Counted from the first letter of the stretch, positions 10,683-18,339 are shown. The stretch is 20,243 nucleotides of DNA from Treponema sp. (GCA_031278025.1 JAITLF010000267.1:1-20243); one strand, 5' to 3'. The notes: generated by a model not told the origin, from the letters alone. Made by a program: numbers and translations.

Positions 10683-11063
10683 TTACTGAATTTCAACCGT
10701 ACCGCCGGCGGCAGTGACCTGTTCCTTGATTTTAGCGGCTTCCTCTTTAGAGACATTTTCCTTGATAGGCTTGGGAACCCCTTCAACAAGGTCTTTTGCC
10801 TCTTTAAGTCCCAGTCCGGTAACCGCCCGGACTTCCTTGATAACCGAAATCTTCTTGGAATCATTATAGGCCTTAAGAATAACATTGAATTCTGTCTTCT
10901 CCTCAACAGTCTCAGCGGCGGCACCTGGCGCGGCGACCGCAGCCACAGGAGTGGCGGCGGAAACTCCAAATTTTTCTTCCATAGCTTTCACCAGTTCCGA
11001 AACCTCCAGAACCGTCATGGAAGAGATCACTTCAATAATCTGATCGATAGTAAAGGCTGCCAT
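10683..11063 (-). CDS. rplL: 50S ribosomal protein L7/L12
   Basis: 126-residue stalk protein of the large ribosomal subunit; dimers bind the L10 C-terminus and recruit translation GTPases. The N-terminal dimerisation region (1-33, [29 protein letters not shown]) is split here as [12 protein letters not shown] and [17 protein letters not shown]. It is followed by an Ala/Pro-rich flexible hinge (about 35-51) and the globular factor-binding domain with [25 protein letters not shown] and a GGTVEIQ end. Length and domain order are typical. The start has a strong AAGGAG ribosome site, suited to the multi-copy stoichiometry of this protein. Unusually, it is isolated by long spacers on both sides (263 bp upstream, 337 bp downstream). 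Confidence 0.98.
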   Translation of the reverse strand: MAAFTIDQIIEVISSMTVLEVSELVKAMEEKFGVSAATPVAAVAAPGAAAETVEEKTEFNVILKAYNDSKKISVIKEVRAVTGLGLKEAKDLVEGVPKPIKENVSKEEAAKIKEQVTAAGGTVEIQ

Positions 11064-11093
11064 ATTATCTTCTCCTTAAAAATATGCAATTCT

Positions 11094-11128
11094 CGCGCTT
11101 CATACGGAGCGCGTCCGGTTTACCCGGA
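11094..11128 (-). promoter_or_regulatory. Tandem hairpins in the rplL leader
   Basis: Two adjacent hairpins lie 31-65 bp upstream of the rplL ATG on the transcribed strand. The first is TCCGG-GTAAA-CCGGA (11114-11128), a perfect 5-bp stem. The second is CGCGCT-CCGTATGA-AGCGCG (11094-11113), a perfect 6-bp stem. A TTTTT run follows the second after about 10 bases, directly before the AAGGAG ribosome site. Partial termination or a 5' stabilising structure for the L7/L12 message are both plausible; the sequence does not decide. Confidence 0.4.
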
Positions 11129-11326
11129 TTTAATCCCCACAGGACAACAACCATGGATTATATCCAACAAAGCCTGAAGGAATTCAAACAAAATCTTTTA
11201 ACCGAAGGAACATCGAAATGCGTAAAATTACACAAAGCTCCGCCGGTTCTTAGAACCTGCTATAGTATACAGATTCAATAATTTGCATCTATCATACTGT
11301 CTTATACGAGAAGCGCAACAACGCTC

Positions 11327-11875
11327 TTACGCCGCGTCGCCTTCGGCCTTCTTGTCCCCAACAGCCTTGATAGTACGCACCAGTCGGGCAGGAATATCGT
11401 TGAGGACGGCGGCCACATTCCGTACCGGGTCGTTCATCACCGACATAAGCATAGAAATGAGTTCCAGCCTGCCAGGGAGCTTGGAGAAGACTTCTACCTG
11501 AACGGCATCATAGACGGTCTTACCTACCAACCCGCCTTTCACGTTCAAAACCGGCGCCTCTTTGGTAAAATCAAAAAGCAGCTTAGCCACCTCGTTGGCA
11601 TCCTGTGGAGCAATGGCTATCGCCGTAGGCCCCGCCAGATACCCGGACACATCCGGAGAAGAAAGTTGTTCAAAGGCGATACGGGCAAAATTGTTCTTTA
11701 CCACTTTGAACCGAGCACCCTTAGTCCTAAGCCGCTCCCGCAAGGCAGTAATCTGCTCCACCGACAATCCTCGGTAATCGGCAAAGATAAAATCCTCCGA
11801 CGTACTAAATAGTTCTTTTAATTCATTTATCGAGGACACTTTCGCGTCTTGCAATTTCTGAGCGACAATGGCCAT
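11327..11875 (-). CDS. rplJ: 50S ribosomal protein L10
   Basis: 182-residue large-subunit stalk base protein that anchors L7/L12 dimers next to L11 on 23S rRNA. The N-terminal half has the family text DYRGLSVEQITALRERLR, followed by VVKNNFARIAFEQ and LAGPTAIAIAPQDANEVAKLLFDF. A helical C-terminus carries the L7/L12-binding segment. The length is slightly above the common 165-175 because of a longer C-terminal tail ending VGDKKAEGDAA. The start at 11875 lies only 3 bp after the rplA stop, and its GAGGAG ribosome site lies within the end of rplA. There is therefore no room for the separate L10-binding leader found upstream of rplJ in many bacteria, and translation is probably coupled to L1. Confidence 0.97.
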   Translation of the reverse strand: MAIVAQKLQDAKVSSINELKELFSTSEDFIFADYRGLSVEQITALRERLRTKGARFKVVKNNFARIAFEQLSSPDVSGYLAGPTAIAIAPQDANEVAKLLFDFTKEAPVLNVKGGLVGKTVYDAVQVEVFSKLPGRLELISMLMSVMNDPVRNVAAVLNDIPARLVRTIKAVGDKKAEGDAA

Positions 11876-11878
11876 TTG

Positions 11879-12559
11879 CTACTCCTCGTCCTTTAGTGTA
11901 ACCCACACGCCGGGCCCCATGGTGGAAGACACCGAAATGGTATTAATGTATTCACCCTTAGCATCCGCAGGGCGTTTCCGTTTGACCTCGGCAACTATCG
12001 TCCTGATGTTCTCGGCCACCTTCCCGGTATCCATAGAAAGTTTCCCGACCGTCAGGTGAATCACCCCGGTCTTGTCGGCCCTAAATTCCACCCGCCCCTT
12101 CTTGAGCTCCGACAACGCGCCCTTAAGATCAAAGGTAACGGTCCCGGTCTTTGGATTAGGCATAAGCCCTCGGCGACCCAGAATCATACCGAGCTTGCCC
12201 ACGTTTTTCATCATATCCGGAGTGGCCACCGCTACATCGAAATCAAGCCACCCGCCCTTTATCTTGTCTATCAGATCCTGGCCGCCTATATAGGCAGCCC
12301 CGGCTTCCTGGGCTTCCTTTTCCTTTTCGGCCTTGCAGAAGACCAAAATCCGCTTTTCCGACCGGAACTGATTGGGAAGCACCACCGTATCTCGCACGGA
12401 CTGGCTCTTTTTCAGGTTCAATTTTACCGAAACATCTACTGCCTCGTCAAATTTAGCAAAAGCGAGGGTCTTTAGCATATCCAACGCAGACTGTAGTTCA
12501 TAAACAACGACGGGATCGTATTTCTTCAGACTTTCAAGGTATTTTTTTCCGCGCTTCAT
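11879..12559 (-). CDS. rplA: 50S ribosomal protein L1
   Basis: 226-residue primary 23S rRNA-binding protein of the mobile L1 stalk; in many bacteria it also represses translation of its own L11-L1 mRNA. Family landmarks are the N-terminal [15 protein letters not shown] helix, [23 protein letters not shown], the central domain text [32 protein letters not shown], and the C-terminal strand [17 protein letters not shown] leading to the [10 protein letters not shown] end, all present and uninterrupted. The ATG overlaps the rplK stop by 4 bp (ATGA), indicating coupled translation of L11 and L1. The short length agrees with the usual 225-235. Confidence 0.97.
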   Translation of the reverse strand: MKRGKKYLESLKKYDPVVVYELQSALDMLKTLAFAKFDEAVDVSVKLNLKKSQSVRDTVVLPNQFRSEKRILVFCKAEKEKEAQEAGAAYIGGQDLIDKIKGGWLDFDVAVATPDMMKNVGKLGMILGRRGLMPNPKTGTVTFDLKGALSELKKGRVEFRADKTGVIHLTVGKLSMDTGKVAENIRTIVAEVKRKRPADAKGEYINTISVSSTMGPGVWVTLKDEE

Positions 12560-12987
12560 TTTTCCACCTCGACGCCCATAGACCGGGCGGTCCCGGCAAT
12601 GATCTTCACGGCCCCTTCAAGATCGTTGGCCGAAAGATCCGCCATCTTAAGATTGGCGATCTCTTCAACCTTGGTCCGGGAAATTTTCCCAACCTTGTTC
12701 TTATGCGGTTCCCCCGCGCCCTTCTCACGCCCGATAGCCTTTTTGATCAAAACGGCCGCAGGGGACGTCTTAAGGACAAAAGTAAAGGACTTATCACTAT
12801 AAATCGTGATTACTACTGGTATAATAAGACCTTGTTCCATGCTCTTCGTCCGGTCATTGAACTGCTGGACGAACTGAGGAGCGCTGACCCCGTGAGGCCC
12901 TAGTGCTGGTCCGACCGGCGGGGCTGGAGTAGCCTTACCCGCCGGGCACTGGAGCTTGACCAAGGTGGCGATCTTTTTCTTTGCCAT
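12556..12987 (-). CDS. rplK: 50S ribosomal protein L11
   Basis: 143-residue protein of the GTPase-associated centre, binding 23S rRNA together with L10. The N-terminal [24 protein letters not shown] is the characteristic proline-rich loop region, the target area of thiostrepton-type antibiotics. The C-terminal RNA-binding domain contains [19 protein letters not shown] and ends with [13 protein letters not shown]. Length and order are normal. The ATG has a strong GAAGGAG ribosome site. A structured 105-bp leader (13007-13083) precedes it and is the natural place for autoregulation by L1. Confidence 0.98.
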   Translation of the reverse strand: MAKKKIATLVKLQCPAGKATPAPPVGPALGPHGVSAPQFVQQFNDRTKSMEQGLIIPVVITIYSDKSFTFVLKTSPAAVLIKKAIGREKGAGEPHKNKVGKISRTKVEEIANLKMADLSANDLEGAVKIIAGTARSMGVEVEK

Positions 12988-13006
12988 AAAAACTCCTTCG
13001 TAGTAT

Positions 13007-13058
13007 GTCCGGCCTTCGCCGGACTAGCGAGAACCATGCGAGTCCTCTCCTACCTAGT
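13007..13058 (-). promoter_or_regulatory. Structured leader of the L11-L1 message, candidate L1 autoregulatory site
   Basis: On the transcribed strand ACTAG and CTAGT close an outer stem (13023-13058). Within it GAGA pairs with TCTC, leaving an asymmetric internal loop containing GTAG on one side and a single G on the other. The arm includes AGGTAGGAG and GCATGG, short words that resemble parts of the L1-binding area of 23S rRNA. It is followed by a perfect 7-bp GTCCGGC-GAAG-GCCGGAC hairpin (13007-13024) just before the rplK ribosome site. L1 repression of this operon through an rRNA-like leader is well established in other bacteria; assigning it here is inference from position and partial similarity. 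Confidence 0.4.
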
Positions 13059-13063
13059 TAGAC

Positions 13064-13083
13064 TTGCCCCAAAACCAGGGCAA
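13064..13083 (-). terminator. Weak hairpin after nusG
   Basis: TTGCCC and GGGCAA form a perfect 6-bp stem around an 8-base loop, starting about 10 bp after the nusG stop on the minus strand. It is not followed by a T run, so it is probably not a full terminator. It may stabilise the nusG 3' end or be part of the rplK leader. Confidence 0.3.
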
Positions 13084-13092
13084 CCGTATTTA

Positions 13093-13650
13093 TTATAACT
13101 TTTCTACCTGGAGGATATCCACCTCTACCGGGGTATTTCTGCCGAATATACCCACCATAACCGTCAGCTTGTTCTTCTCCTGATTAACAACATCAATGGT
13201 ACCGGTAAAGGTCTCAAAGGGACCGTCGATAATCCTGACTTGTTCTCCAACGGCAAAGGACTGCCGGGCCCGGACAGACCGTTCCCCCTTAATTTTCCCG
13301 GACTTTTGCAGAATGGCCCGAACTTCATCGCCGTGAAGGGGCTGGGGTTTCCGATCCGACAAGGTACCCACAAAACCCGCCACTCCCTGGATACTACGAA
13401 TCCTGGAACAGGTAGCCTTCCACGCAAGATCGGGCAAGTCCATTTCCACCAAGACATAACCGGGAAGAAATTTCCGGGTCTGGGTATACTTCCTCCCATC
13501 TCGAACTTCCACTACTTCCTCGGAAAGGACCTTTACATCCCGCAGGATCTCCTTATCAAGATCCCCCTTTTCGGTCATCATGCGGATAGTTTTTTCGATC
13601 CTATTCTCGTATCCTGAATAGACGTGGAGGACATACCAGCCTGTCGCCAT
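13093..13650 (-). CDS. nusG: Transcription termination/antitermination protein NusG
   Basis: 185-residue transcription elongation factor that binds RNA polymerase through its N-terminal domain and Rho or ribosomal protein S10 through its C-terminal KOW domain. The N-terminal domain begins WYVLHVYSGYENRIEKTI and includes RKFLPGYVLVEMDL and a GVAGFVG segment. The KOW domain (about 130-185) reads VGEQVRIIDGPFETFTGTID followed by NKLTVMVGIFGRNTPVEVD. There is no inserted domain III of the kind found in some lineages. The start ATG has an AAAGGG ribosome site and lies 13 bp after secE, the standard secE-nusG pair. Confidence 0.98.
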   Translation of the reverse strand: MATGWYVLHVYSGYENRIEKTIRMMTEKGDLDKEILRDVKVLSEEVVEVRDGRKYTQTRKFLPGYVLVEMDLPDLAWKATCSRIRSIQGVAGFVGTLSDRKPQPLHGDEVRAILQKSGKIKGERSVRARQSFAVGEQVRIIDGPFETFTGTIDVVNQEKNKLTVMVGIFGRNTPVEVDILQVEKL

Positions 13651-13663
13651 AGTTTACCCTTTA

Positions 13664-13843
13664 TTAAAATATCGCCTGCACACCAAGAAGCAACAATACA
13701 TCAACCAGGCCCAAAACAGCGGCGATAATGACGGTAGAGACAATAACCACTTTTACGGAACTAACAACATCATCACGACTCGGCCAAATGACTTTCCGTA
13801 ATTCGGCGTAGGATTCCTTGATAAATTGTACTAGTTTACCCAT
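13664..13843 (-). CDS. secE: Preprotein translocase subunit SecE
   Basis: Short 59-residue gene found by direct translation of the minus strand from the ATG at 13843. The N-terminal amphipathic helix MGKLVQFIKESYAELRKV leads into the family hallmark IWPSRDD (K-x-x-W-P-S). It is followed by one hydrophobic membrane segment (about 30-55: KVVIVSTVIIAAVLGLVD and VLLLLGV). This is the minimal single-span SecE that clamps SecY in the Sec translocon. The ribosome site GAGGAAGG is good. The position directly between tRNA-Trp and nusG is the expected one. Confidence 0.96.
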   Translation of the reverse strand: MGKLVQFIKESYAELRKVIWPSRDDVVSSVKVVIVSTVIIAAVLGLVDVLLLLGVQAIF

Positions 13844-13871
13844 GCCTTCCTCTTTTCCTGAAATCGGTACA

Positions 13872-13944
13872 CAGGCCAGGTAGGACTCGAACCCACAACA
13901 TCCGGTTTTGGAGACCGGCGCTCTACCATTAGAGCTACTGGCCT
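13872..13944 (-). tRNA. tRNA-Trp (anticodon CCA)
   Basis: The full cloverleaf can be written out on the minus strand. The acceptor AGGCCAG pairs with CTGGCCT, the D stem is GCTC/GAGC, and the anticodon stem CCGGT/ACCGG has loop CTCCAAA (anticodon CCA). There is a 5-base variable loop, and T stem GTGGG/CCTAC with loop TTCGAGT. The discriminator base is G, as is usual for bacterial tRNA-Trp. The 3' CCA is not encoded. It lies 6 bp after rpmG and upstream of secE. Confidence 0.97.
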
Positions 13945-13950
13945 AAAAAC

Positions 13951-14124
13951 TCATTTAATCTTCGTTTCCTTGTGTAAGGTATGCTTCCGGTCAAAAGGAC
14001 AGTATTTGTTCATTTCCAGCTTTTCCTGCATATTCCGTCGGTTCTTCTTAGTGGTATAATTTTTCCGCTTACACTCACTGCATTGTAACGCAATGAGCTC
14101 AACTACATTTTTTTTGCTTGCCAT
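13951..14124 (-). CDS. rpmG: 50S ribosomal protein L33
   Basis: 57-residue gene found by direct translation from the ATG at 14124, with a GAGGGG ribosome site upstream. The text [18 protein letters not shown] followed by [19 protein letters not shown] is diagnostic for L33 of the zinc-ribbon type. The first CxxC (Cys15, Cys18) is intact, but in the second knuckle the fourth zinc ligand is Asp45 (CPFD) instead of Cys. Zinc binding may be altered or may use Asp. The gene sits between tRNA-Thr and tRNA-Trp, the arrangement expected in treponemes and several other bacteria. Confidence 0.96.
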   Translation of the reverse strand: MASKKNVVELIALQCSECKRKNYTTKKNRRNMQEKLEMNKYCPFDRKHTLHKETKIK

Positions 14125-14181
14125 ACATGCCCCCTCTATCGGCTTTTAGTCTAAAAATTTCCTTAAAAACATACACCTCAC

Positions 14182-14254
14182 AGCCCTCGATCAGAATCGA
14201 ACTGATGACCTTATCCTTACCATGGATATGCTCTGCCAACTGAGCTACAAGGGC
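14182..14254 (-). tRNA. tRNA-Thr (anticodon GGT)
   Basis: Cloverleaf on the minus strand. The acceptor GCCCTTG pairs with CGAGGGC (one G-T), the D stem is GCTC/GAGC, and the anticodon stem TATCC/GGATA has loop ATGGTAA (anticodon GGT, reading ACC/ACU). The T stem is ATCAG/CTGAT with loop TTCGATT, and the discriminator is T. No CCA is encoded. It is the first gene of the minus-strand block. Confidence 0.97.
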
Positions 14255-14294
14255 ACAATATCCTATAAATCCATGAACTTTAAGCCATTATGTA

Positions 14295-14323
14295 AAAGTA
14301 ACAAATAGATAACGTTTCGTCAA
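14295..14323 (-). promoter_or_regulatory. Candidate promoter of the tRNA-Thr/rpmG/secE/nusG block
   Basis: On the minus strand TTGACG (14318-14323) is separated by exactly 17 bp from TACTTT (14295-14300). The -35 matches the sigma-70 consensus at five of six positions and the -10 at about three of six. The predicted start would be some 34 bp before tRNA-Thr, a sensible tRNA leader. The surrounding region is AT-rich, unlike the genes. Confidence 0.45.
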
Positions 14324-14425
14324 GAGGAAAAGCATAGTAACAGTAAAAAAAATACGATAACATAAGAGCCGGTTTAATATCGGTTTGGATTGCATATTTT
14401 TAGATTTGATATTTATGGAGGAGAT

Positions 14426-15706
14426 ATGGCAAGAGACAACAAGAAGGGATTTTCAACCTATATGCCGGTTACATTCCTGATCGGATGCGGATTTTTCACT
14501 ATGGGTCTGATGGATCCCCTTTATGACACGTATGTTCCCCTGTTTCTTCGGCGGTATATAGAGTCAAACACCCTGGTTGGAGGGGTGATGACTCTGGATA
14601 ATATCCTGCAGCTCTTTTTAATCCCGGTCATTGCCGTCTGGTCCGACCTTACCCGGACCAGGATAGGCCGGCGTATGCCCTTTATTGTGGTGATGCTGCC
14701 CATTTCGGCGGTTTTGTTTCACCTGATCCCCACCCTGGCGGACGTATCCCTGTGGGCGCTGATTGTAATCCTTTTCATATTCAATATCTTCAAGACCTCC
14801 GTGCGGGGTCCTATAGTCGCCCTGATGCCCGATACCATCCCCGGAGATTTCCGATCCGAAGCCAACGGGGTCATCAACACCATGGGGGGGATTGGTCTCA
14901 TCGTGGGGACCTTGGCCCTGACCCGGCTGATGAACATACAGGCCGCCCTGCCTTTTACCGTGGCGGGAGGCTGCATCATCGTGGCCGCCATCATCCTGCT
15001 GCTGTTTGTCCGGGAGCGCATCCCCGAAAACGCCGGGGAAGAGACCCGCATACGGGTAGTGGATTCGATACGGACGGTGTTTTCCTCCGGGGATTCCAGT
15101 GTGCCCCGGATACTGCTTTCCCTGTTCTTCTGGTTCATGGCCTATGAGGGGGTAAAGCCCTTCCTGGGGATCTACCTGGTGGAAGCCGTGGGGGTGGCCG
15201 AGTCGAACGCAGCCCTGGCCCAGGGAATCGCCGGGATTTCCAGCGTACTTTTGGCTATCCCTACGGGCTATTTCGCCCACCGTATAGGCCGGCGGAACTA
15301 CATCCGGTTGAGCCTGGCCCTCCTCACGGTTGTTTTGCTCCTTATCCCGGTAACCGGCGCCATAGCCCAGGGCAGGGGCCTTTCCATGAACGGCAGGCTG
15401 GGGATCTTCCTCGTCCTGATGTTCCTCTATGGCGCGGTGTGGATAGGGGTTGTGGTGAATTCCTTTCCTATGCTCTGGCAGATGGCAACTTTCAACAACA
15501 TGGGTATCTATACCGGGCTCTACTACACCTTTAGTCAGAGCGCGGCCATTCTGGCGCCGCCTATCACCGGGGCGGTCATTGATTTGAGCGGCTACCCAGG
15601 AATCTTCATCTTTGGCGGGGTATGTATGCTCGTTGCGTGGTTCATCATGGGCGGTGTGTCTGCGGGAGAGGCCATGGACGGCCCGGTCCGGAAACAAGCG
15701 GGTTAA
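14426..15706 (+). CDS. MFS transporter, sugar (SLC45/sucrose-type)-like
   Basis: 426-residue inner-membrane transporter with about twelve hydrophobic segments. The major facilitator loop motif is seen after segment 2 as SDLTRTRIGRRMPF (73-86) and again in the second half as AHRIGRRN (284-291). The stretch MPDTIPGDFRSEANGVINTM at 134-153 resembles the MPD-P-x-x-x-R-x-x-A-N-G signature of the sucrose/SLC45-like and glycoside cation symporter branch. That makes a sugar or glycoside the likeliest substrate, though this is inference. I chose the ATG at 14426, which has GGAGG four bases away; an upstream in-frame ATG at 14390 lacks a ribosome site. It is divergent from the tRNA/ribosomal block and is followed after 12 bp by a DNA polymerase gene, a functionally unrelated neighbour probably transcribed with it. 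Confidence 0.85.
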   Translation: MARDNKKGFSTYMPVTFLIGCGFFTMGLMDPLYDTYVPLFLRRYIESNTLVGGVMTLDNILQLFLIPVIAVWSDLTRTRIGRRMPFIVVMLPISAVLFHLIPTLADVSLWALIVILFIFNIFKTSVRGPIVALMPDTIPGDFRSEANGVINTMGGIGLIVGTLALTRLMNIQAALPFTVAGGCIIVAAIILLLFVRERIPENAGEETRIRVVDSIRTVFSSGDSSVPRILLSLFFWFMAYEGVKPFLGIYLVEAVGVAESNAALAQGIAGISSVLLAIPTGYFAHRIGRRNYIRLSLALLTVVLLLIPVTGAIAQGRGLSMNGRLGIFLVLMFLYGAVWIGVVVNSFPMLWQMATFNNMGIYTGLYYTFSQSAAILAPPITGAVIDLSGYPGIFIFGGVCMLVAWFIMGGVSAGEAMDGPVRKQAG

Positions 15707-15718
15707 GCGCCTGGTACA

Positions 15719-18304
15719 GTGGGAACCGGCGGCTTTCCCTTCCTGCCCGGTTTTCTGGTCCACGCCTATGCGGACCTCCGCCGGGATCGGCTCTACCTCA
15801 TCGGCCGTCTAGCCGACGGTCAGTCTTTCGCCGCCATGGAATCCCGATGGCGGCCTTCCTTCCATATTTCCCAAGACGCTTTGTCCCGATGCGCCGGCCT
15901 GCTTGCCGGCCTGTCCTATACGGTCGAGCCACCCAGCCTGGAGCCTTTTTCCAGTTTAGGGGCCGCGCCCTGCAAACTCCTGGCCCGCCTCCGCTTTATC
16001 CGGTACCGGGATCGGTCCGCCGCCCTGAACACCCTGGAATCCGCCGGCATCTCCAGTCCGGACGGGGACCAGAAGCCCCCGGATGCCTTCCTCGCCGAAC
16101 GGGAAATACGCGGCCCCCTGGAGATCCGGGGCCCCTCCCGGCCTGGGCGCTTTGTGGATAGGGTGTTCCCGGATCCAACCATACGATCCCCTGAATCCGC
16201 CGCCGTGAATACTCAGGCAGGGCAGGCGGCGGGCTATGCGCCCCTTCGTATCGCTTCCATTGATATTGAAACCGATACCCGCTCAGGCGCTGTCCGGGCG
16301 GTGGGCGCGGTCTATACCGACTCAACCATCCTGGCCGGAAACGGGAAATCAGGCGGCGGCGCGGGGGAGCAGCGTTCCTGCGTCCGGGTGGTCCTCCCCG
16401 ATACGGAATCCCTTCCGCCGCAAGGCCGGGTCATCTTCCATCCCGATGAGCGGTCCATGCTTACGGCCTTTTTTGACGACCTGCGGGCCGCCGACCCCGA
16501 TGTACTGACGGGCTGGAATTTTCTGGACTTTGATTTTCCGGTATTGGCAAAACGCTGCGGAAGCCTGGGGATACCCTTTGCCCTGGGACGGGGCGGGGAT
16601 GAGGCAGCGTTCTTTGCCGGAAGCGGCGGCCCCGCAGGGGCTTCCCGTAACGACACCGGGGCTTTCTATCCGGGCAGGTCCCGGCGGTCGGCGGCGGCCC
16701 TGGTTCCGGGGCGGCAGGTGATCGACGCCTTGCGTATTGTCCGCTCCGGCCCGCGGGGAGGGGACCGCGGCGAGTCTTCGGATTTTAGCCTGGAAGCGGT
16801 AGCTCAACGGGTATTGGGAGAGGGGAAGCTGGTGCGTTCCACCGGGGCGGATAAAATAACGGAGTTGGATCGCCTGTACCGGCAAGACCCCACGGCCTTT
16901 GGAAACTACTGCTGCCGGGATGCGGAACTGGTACCGCGCATATTGCAAAAGACCGGCCTTTTCCAGCTCACCGTGGAACGGGCCGCCCTAACCGGGGTTT
17001 CGCTGGATAAAGCCTGGACAAGCGTGGTCAGTTTTGAGCGCGTTTACGGCATGGAACTCAGGCGGAGGGGGATAGCCCCGGACCTTTGCCAGAACCAGGA
17101 TGTTTCCGGCGCCGCCGGGGGAACCGTGTTGGAGCCGCTACCGGGGCTTTTCCGCAACGTGGCGGTTTTCGATTTCCGCAGCCTTTACCCCACCATCATC
17201 CGTACCTTCAACGTGGATCCCCTCTCCCACGCCCGCATTCCGGCATCCCAGGCGGAGGTCATTACCGCGCCCAACGGAGCGGTTTTTTCCCGGACGCCGG
17301 GGGTCCTGCCCGCCCTGATCGCCCGGTACTTTGCCGCCCGGCAAAAGGCCCTGGACGCCGGGGACGATACCGCCGCCCATGTGTATAAGATACTCATGAA
17401 CAGCTTTTACGGCGTCCTGGGAACCCGGTCCTGCCGGTATGCCCGCACTGCACTGGCCGGGGCCATCACCTCATTTGCCCGCAAGTGGCTCCTGGCCTCC
17501 CGCGACTGGTTCGCCGGCCAGGGCCGCCGGGTACTCTACGGGGACACGGATTCCCTTTTTGTGGAGACCGGCCTTCCGGACCACGCGGGGTATGGGGATT
17601 TCGCCGCGCTCTGCGGGAACCTGGCCGGAGAACTGAACCGCTTTCTGGCGCAGCGAATTTTGGAAGAATACCGGCTTGAGTCCTTCCTGGAGATGAGGCT
17701 CGAGAAAGTCTACCGCCGCCTTCTGATCCCGCCCCTGCGCGCCCTGCCGGAAAAGGGACAGGCCCCACGGGGCCGTGCCAAAGGCTATGGGGGCCTCCTT
17801 TTGAAAGAAGACGGGACTGCCGAAGTGGAGGTGAAAGGCATGGAGGCGGTGCGGAGCGACGTTACGCCCCTTGCCCGGCGGATACAAATGGAACTGCTGG
17901 AACTGGCATTTTCCGGCGCCGGGGAGGATGCCCTGAGCCGGAACGTTTCCGCCATCCTAACGGATTTGCGATCCGGGAAGCTGGACGGGGAGCTGGTCTA
18001 CCGGAAGCGCCTTTCCCGGCCGCCGGAAACCTACACCGCCTCCACGCCGCCCCAGGTAAAGGCCGCCCGTGCCTTGGGCTGGAAAGGCCGCCGGGGGACG
18101 GTGGCGTTTGTCTGGACGGTAAACGGCCCGGAACCCGCGTCGCTGCCCCATGCCCGGTTTGATTACGACCACTACACCGACTCCCAAGTACTTCCCGTAG
18201 CCCGGTCCATAGCCGCCGCCCTCGGCTGGCAACTGGAATTTTCCCCCCGGAAAGGCCGGAACCGGGAAGACCGCGAAAACGGGCAGATGGAACTTGAACT
18301 GTAG
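15719..18304 (+). CDS. polB: DNA polymerase II (family B), with 3'-5' exonuclease
   Basis: 861-residue family B DNA polymerase, closest in text to bacterial Pol II, which in E. coli is an SOS-linked repair and bypass enzyme. Exonuclease motifs are complete: Exo I IDIET (Asp182, Glu184), Exo II GWNFLDFD (Asp272), Exo III YCCRD (Tyr397, Asp401). Polymerase motifs are A DFRSLYPTIIRTF (Asp485), B KILMNSFYG (Lys557) and C YGDTDS (Asp609, Asp611). The C-terminal half continues with Pol II-like GELVYRKRLSRP, VWTVNGPEP and DYDHYTDSQ. The last six residues, QMELEL (856-861), fit the hexapeptide type of beta-clamp binding motif (QLxLxL). The start is a GTG without a clear ribosome site 12 bp after the transporter gene, so it is probably translationally coupled. 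It is very GC-rich, with a Gly/Arg/Ala-rich low-complexity loop at about 296-350. Confidence 0.93.
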   Translation: MGTGGFPFLPGFLVHAYADLRRDRLYLIGRLADGQSFAAMESRWRPSFHISQDALSRCAGLLAGLSYTVEPPSLEPFSSLGAAPCKLLARLRFIRYRDRSAALNTLESAGISSPDGDQKPPDAFLAEREIRGPLEIRGPSRPGRFVDRVFPDPTIRSPESAAVNTQAGQAAGYAPLRIASIDIETDTRSGAVRAVGAVYTDSTILAGNGKSGGGAGEQRSCVRVVLPDTESLPPQGRVIFHPDERSMLTAFFDDLRAADPDVLTGWNFLDFDFPVLAKRCGSLGIPFALGRGGDEAAFFAGSGGPAGASRNDTGAFYPGRSRRSAAALVPGRQVIDALRIVRSGPRGGDRGESSDFSLEAVAQRVLGEGKLVRSTGADKITELDRLYRQDPTAFGNYCCRDAELVPRILQKTGLFQLTVERAALTGVSLDKAWTSVVSFERVYGMELRRRGIAPDLCQNQDVSGAAGGTVLEPLPGLFRNVAVFDFRSLYPTIIRTFNVDPLSHARIPASQAEVITAPNGAVFSRTPGVLPALIARYFAARQKALDAGDDTAAHVYKILMNSFYGVLGTRSCRYARTALAGAITSFARKWLLASRDWFAGQGRRVLYGDTDSLFVETGLPDHAGYGDFAALCGNLAGELNRFLAQRILEEYRLESFLEMRLEKVYRRLLIPPLRALPEKGQAPRGRAKGYGGLLLKEDGTAEVEVKGMEAVRSDVTPLARRIQMELLELAFSGAGEDALSRNVSAILTDLRSGKLDGELVYRKRLSRPPETYTASTPPQVKAARALGWKGRRGTVAFVWTVNGPEPASLPHARFDYDHYTDSQVLPVARSIAAALGWQLEFSPRKGRNREDRENGQMELEL

Positions 18305-18339
18305 CGGAGGCTCCCCCTGTGGGTGGGGGGTCCGGGGGC
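18305..18339. other. G-rich convergent gap between polB and the regulator gene
   Basis: A 35-bp gap separates the converging stops. It contains CCCCC followed after seven bases by a G6 run and then GGGGG, so several alternative GC stems are possible, but there is no T run on either strand. It may slow both polymerases; I would not call it an intrinsic terminator. Confidence 0.3.

Noticed and set aside
11876..11878. L10-type autoregulatory leader upstream of rplJ
   Set aside because: Only 3 bp separate rplA and rplJ, leaving no room for a leader structure.
14382..14420. Promoter for the MFS gene (TTTAAT-16-TATTTT or TTGGAT-16-TGATAT)
   Set aside because: Both candidates are poor matches in an AT-rich stretch where such hexamers arise by chance; too weak to annotate.
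14618..15763. 381-residue minus-strand open frame
   Set aside because: Antisense to the MFS transporter; Gly/His/Gln-rich composition typical of a shadow frame in GC-rich DNA.
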